Part shown: positions 37,020 through 40,567 of the stretch, piece after piece
How the letters are laid out: each line of letters opens with the position of its first letter
How positions within the stretch are numbered: the stretch's first letter is position 1
Assembly (NCBI GenBank): GCA_031265105.1
Contig: JAISDC010000230.1
Coordinates: 1 to 40,567 of the forward strand
Length of the DNA stretch: 40,567 nt
Direction of reading: 5' to 3'
Source: Verrucomicrobiales bacterium
GTDB taxonomy: Bacteria > Verrucomicrobiota > Verrucomicrobiia > Methylacidiphilales > JAAUTS01
Made by a program: the position numbers and the translations under genes
Notes under the pieces: generated by a model
What the model saw: only the letters and a program-made list of their open reading frames with translations
The model's database searches: none
What the model was told of the DNA's origin: nothing

Positions 37020-37136
37020 CACCACCAAGACACGAAGGCACGAAGGTCTTTTTAACGAAATTTAACCGCTGAGGCGCGGAGACGCGGAGGTTTTTTTAAT
37101 TTTTAAAATAAAACTCCGCGTCTCCGCGTCTCTGCG
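37020..37136. repeat. Composite repeat: half of type A plus a type B palindrome (CGCGGAGACGCGGAG / CTCCGCGTCTCCGCG)
   Basis: 37020-37046 CACCACCAAGACACGAAGGCACGAAGG; 37066-37090 GAGGCGCGGAGACGCGGAGG pairs with 37114-37136 CTCCGCGTCTCCGCGTCTCTGCG. Confidence 0.85.
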
Positions 37137-37148
37137 TTGAATGTGCTG

Positions 37149-40100
37149 TTAGAACTGATGCCGGTAGCCGAGGTTCAGGTTCCACGGCACGGTGGTGTGG
37201 TCGCCGAAGATGGCGTCGTATTCCAGGCGCAACTGGTCGAAGGTGGTGATTTGCCACTGGACGCCGGCGCCGCCGAGGAAATACAGGCCGTCGGTATGCA
37301 CGCGCCACACATCGTCAGCGTCGCCGCCGATGTGGACTTTGTTGCCCGCGCTGATTTGCTCCAGCGCGCCGCCGCGCAGATACGGTTGCAAGGTCTGTCC
37401 CTGGTCGCCGAGCTTGAAAGTCCAGCCGCCGCGCACGTTCGCGGCCAACTGGCCAATGTCAGCGGCGTTGACGCGCACGGTCGCCACGTCGCTGGAGTAA
37501 TTGCCGTTGAACAGCCGCAGATACGCGGCCTGCACCGACGGCTCGACAAACGCGCCGCCCGCAAAATCAAAGCGCTTGCCCGCTGACAGTGCCGCGCCGC
37601 CCGCCCAGTTTTTGAAGTCCGCGCGGTCACGGAAATTCACGTCATTGGCGGCGCGCGCGTCGAACGAGTTCTCGGCGTACTGTCCCTTCAGCACCAGGTC
37701 GGCGAACCAGCCCGCCTGATTCAGCCAGGTGCCGTAAAAGCCGCCGTAAAAACTGTTCGTGTCGCCGTCGCCGTTGTTCTTGAAATCATGCCGCGCGCCG
37801 CCGTAGCCGACGAAATAACCGAAGGTCAGCGAGTTGGCGGCGTCGAGCCGCCAGGTCATGTCCGCGCCGAGGTCGATGCCGTAAATCATGTCGGTGAATT
37901 TCTCGACGCCGCTGATGTTGAGCTTCGTGTCGGCCTGGCGCCCGTAGGAACGCGCCCAGAAATCCACGCCGTGATCGCCCTCCTGCCGCCCGTAGGCGAT
38001 GTAGTCCTCGATGCTCTGTTCCGCGCGGAAGCGCGTTTCCGCCAGCCGCCCGCGCAGGCTGTCGAGTTGCGCGAACCATGCCAGCGGCGCCGACGCCGCG
38101 ATGTTCAAAATCGCGTTCGCCGCGCTCATGGTTTTCACGCCGCTGAGCGTCCAGTTTTGCCCGTCGGTCGCCAAGTCATATTTGTACATGCCGGAGTACA
38201 ACGAGCCGCCGTTAAGCGTGAAAGTCGCGCCACTGACACCGCTGATGGTGATAATATCGGTGGCCGCCAGCGCGCCGCCGCTCTTGCCGCTCTTGTCGAT
38301 GAACAGCGTGGTGGCGCCGGAGCTGTCACCGTTGATGAACACGCGGTCAACAATCGGCGCGCCGCCGTCCATGCGCGCGGTCATGTGCAGGGACGAACCG
38401 TCGCCGCCGAGGTAGTCGCCGTACACCGTCAGCGTGCTTTGCGTGTTGCCGTTGCCGAACCGAATCGCACCGAGGTTGGTCACGCCCGCCGAACCGGCGC
38501 GGCCGAATTGCGCGTTCGTGTCGCTGAGGGTGACTTGCGCGCGGAAGGCAATGGTCGTGCTGCCGACGTAGTCGTTGCTCCCGCTGATAACGGTATTGCC
38601 GTTGAAGGTGACGTTCAATTCCTTGGTGCTCGCCAGCGCGCCGAGCCGGACATCGCCGTTCAATTGCAAATCGGGATAATCACCGTCACCGAACGCGAGC
38701 GTGCCGCCGACGTTGAGCCGCGCGCGCCCGTCGTCCACCAGGTTAAGCACCCCGGACGAACCGGCGTTCTGCGCGACGTTCAGGTTGCCGCTGACGGTGA
38801 GTTCGCTGTTATCGATGCGCAACGAGCCGCTACCGACCGGCGCGAAATTCAAGTCACCGTTCACCACCAGCCGGGCGTCCCGTTCGAGAATCACCGTCAC
38901 GTCCGAACCGACACCCTCAGCGACGGTCATGTTATTCACCGTCAGCGTCGAGTTGCGCGAGACGACCGTGGTACCGCTCGCCGCCACGCCACCAGCCAGG
39001 GCAAAGTTACCGACCCTGACCGTGGAGTAACGATCAACACCCAACCACCCCGTCGCGTCCGCGCCTGAGGCCAGCGTCAGATTGCCCGCGGTCAGCGTGG
39101 AATAATCCAACACGTCAAGCGACGCCCACGCATTAGTCCCGGACGCGCCGACGATGTCGCCGGCGAAAATCAGCGTCGAGTGATTGGCCGCGCCCAGCCA
39201 AGCATGGGAGTTTTCGCCGGTTGCCAGATGGTTGGTACCGGTGCCGAGAAATCTTGCGCTGCCGATGTGCAGGCCGAATTGCGTGTAGGAATTTGATCCC
39301 TCGGAAGCATACAGCAAGCCGCTGTTGATGAAGCGCGCACTGACAAAATCCGTGCTCGGCGATTCAATATACACACCACCGCCGCTGTTGTCCAAATGGC
39401 CGATGCTCAAATCACCGTTGTTCGTCCATGATGACGAGTCTTCAACATACACAGCGTAGTACCCGCCGCCGTCATAGCTGATGGTGGCGCTGTTGGTGAC
39501 CAGCGTGCTGTTGTCATACAAATAAATGTGGCCATCCGCGAAGGAACTCCACGTGGAACCATCATCGCCGGACATGTCCAGCGCGCCGCCGACCGTGACC
39601 CGTCCGCTGCCGCTGACGAAGACATAACTGCCCGTGCGAAGGCGTAAGTCGCCATCATTGCGCATGGTCGCCGTGTCGGCGACTTGCAGGATACCGTACG
39701 TATTAATGTAGTTATAAGTGTTGGTTCCGCCGGTGCGAAGACTTTTGCCGGACAACTCCAGCGCGCCGAGATTATGCCACTCGCCGTTGCCGCTAACGGT
39801 GACGTATGCGTCGCCACCGTAGGCCTCCCAAGTGTTGTTGTTAATGAGGGAGCTGTGATCGGTGCCATAAATCCTCGACAGCGCGCCTTCGGTGGTGAAG
39901 GAGCCGTCGCGGATAACAAATTCCGTGCCGGTACCGGAATTGGCGGTGAGCTGGTAGCTGCCGCCGTCCACGAACAAATTGGAAATGAGCACCGGCACGG
40001 TGCTGCTGACGGTGGGATATACCCAACTGTTGGAAATATAGGCGTTATCGTGGTAGCGATTACCTTCATCGCCGGGGATGCCGCTGCGATAATATGAAAT

Positions 40101-40271
40101 GCCATTGTAATTATACCACATGCCTTCGGTGTCCTCCCAGTTCACCCTGTCGCCGATATAAAATGTGCCGGTTGGCCACCATTCATAATCATCCGCTCGC
40201 GCTGACAGTGACAGGGCGCTGACGGCAGCCAGCACCGCGATTTTTCCAAACCAATATTTACTCATAACCAA
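37149..40271 (-). CDS. Autotransporter with C-terminal outer membrane beta-barrel
   Basis: 1040 aa; signal MSKYWFGKIAVLAAVSALSLSARA; repetitive G/S/T/N passenger; C-terminal barrel FYGGFYGTWLNQAGWFADLVLKGQYAENSFDAR... ending LNLGYRHQF (terminal F). Confidence 0.94.
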   Translation of the reverse strand: MVMSKYWFGKIAVLAAVSALSLSARADDYEWWPTGTFYIGDRVNWEDTEGMWYNYNGISYYRSGIPGDEGNRYHDNAYISNSWVYPTVSSTVPVLISNLFVDGGSYQLTANSGTGTEFVIRDGSFTTEGALSRIYGTDHSSLINNNTWEAYGGDAYVTVSGNGEWHNLGALELSGKSLRTGGTNTYNYINTYGILQVADTATMRNDGDLRLRTGSYVFVSGSGRVTVGGALDMSGDDGSTWSSFADGHIYLYDNSTLVTNSATISYDGGGYYAVYVEDSSSWTNNGDLSIGHLDNSGGGVYIESPSTDFVSARFINSGLLYASEGSNSYTQFGLHIGSARFLGTGTNHLATGENSHAWLGAANHSTLIFAGDIVGASGTNAWASLDVLDYSTLTAGNLTLASGADATGWLGVDRYSTVRVGNFALAGGVAASGTTVVSRNSTLTVNNMTVAEGVGSDVTVILERDARLVVNGDLNFAPVGSGSLRIDNSELTVSGNLNVAQNAGSSGVLNLVDDGRARLNVGGTLAFGDGDYPDLQLNGDVRLGALASTKELNVTFNGNTVISGSNDYVGSTTIAFRAQVTLSDTNAQFGRAGSAGVTNLGAIRFGNGNTQSTLTVYGDYLGGDGSSLHMTARMDGGAPIVDRVFINGDSSGATTLFIDKSGKSGGALAATDIITISGVSGATFTLNGGSLYSGMYKYDLATDGQNWTLSGVKTMSAANAILNIAASAPLAWFAQLDSLRGRLAETRFRAEQSIEDYIAYGRQEGDHGVDFWARSYGRQADTKLNISGVEKFTDMIYGIDLGADMTWRLDAANSLTFGYFVGYGGARHDFKNNGDGDTNSFYGGFYGTWLNQAGWFADLVLKGQYAENSFDARAANDVNFRDRADFKNWAGGAALSAGKRFDFAGGAFVEPSVQAAYLRLFNGNYSSDVATVRVNAADIGQLAANVRGGWTFKLGDQGQTLQPYLRGGALEQISAGNKVHIGGDADDVWRVHTDGLYFLGGAGVQWQITTFDQLRLEYDAIFGDHTTVPWNLNLGYRHQF

Positions 40272-40390
40272 GGGTTCCGTTGTTTTATATTCGTGGCGTC
40301 ACAGACGCGACAATGCCGAAGATAGCAAAGTCATCCAAGCTGACAACATTTTATTTGGCGTCTCGTCATATTTTACCGAGTGTTTTTTTT

Positions 40391-40468
40391 AACCACGGAT
40401 GGACACGAATGGACACGGATTATTTTTTTGTTTTAAATATCCGTGTTCATCGGTGTCCATCCGTGGTT
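40391..40468. repeat. Palindromic repeat, type C (AACCACGGATGGACACGAATGGACACGGAT hairpin)
   Basis: Left arm 40391-40420, right arm ATCCGTGTTCATCGGTGTCCATCCGTGGTT 40439-40468. Confidence 0.9.
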
Positions 40469-40567
40469 AAACAACGCTCGGCCCGGTACAGCTGCCACGA
40501 GTTCCACAGGTTGTGCCACAGCACGTAGAACGTCGGGCCGAGCGCCACCAGCGGGTTGGCGTACACC
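40450..40567 (-). CDS. 3' end of a CDS running off the window, unknown product
   Basis: Minus-strand frame VYANPLVALGPTFYVLWHNLWNSWQLYRAERCLTTDGHR then stop; last residues lie in the type C repeat. Confidence 0.4.

Noticed and set aside
37788-39068. 426-aa plus-strand ORF opposite the autotransporter
   Set aside because: Antisense to a clear beta-barrel autotransporter.
901-40220. Interpreting the dispersed motif as Chi or KOPS
   Set aside because: Both orientations are mixed within the same genes and strand, unlike the strand-polar distribution expected for those; still worth testing genome-wide.
1-40567. tRNA or rRNA genes
   Set aside because: I saw no convincing cloverleaf with T-loop GGTTCRA signature or rRNA core sequence; not reported.

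Overview
The window looks like a chromosomal segment from a GC-rich Gram-negative bacterium. Verrucomicrobiota/Kiritimatiellota-like is a guess from gene content only. Housekeeping loci include cysS, obg, TonB/ExbB/ExbD, folB-like, metF, ilvB, rplM-rpsI, groES-groL and dnaK. Accessory material is interspersed: two IS5-like transposase loci with frame disruptions, one intact IS4-family element with perfect 19-bp TIRs and an 8-bp TSD, at least four toxin-antitoxin-like pairs, two cell-surface glycosylation clusters, a sulfatase, an NlpC/P60 protein and a 1040-aa autotransporter. The most striking signal belongs to no single gene. A short motif, consensus CCGCTGACGGTGA (reverse complement TCACCGTCAGCGG), is dispersed across almost the whole window. 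It occurs on both strands, inside conserved genes and between genes, sometimes as head-to-head pairs forming hairpins at gene 3' ends. I saw no good match inside the three IS transposase regions or the sulfatase. This resembles the layout of DNA uptake sequences (Neisseria DUS, Pasteurellaceae USS) or another genome-signature motif such as HIP1, and is my main candidate for an undescribed system. Other notable items: a cassette-like run between dnaK and groES delimited by three copies of a motif-derived inverted repeat, a degenerate type I-C-like CRISPR remnant, an IS4 element inserted exactly into the loop of a hairpin, and a GxxExxY gene sitting between the arms of a dispersed palindromic repeat. 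All calls come from reading the sequence and supplied ORFs; no database search or motif statistics were run.
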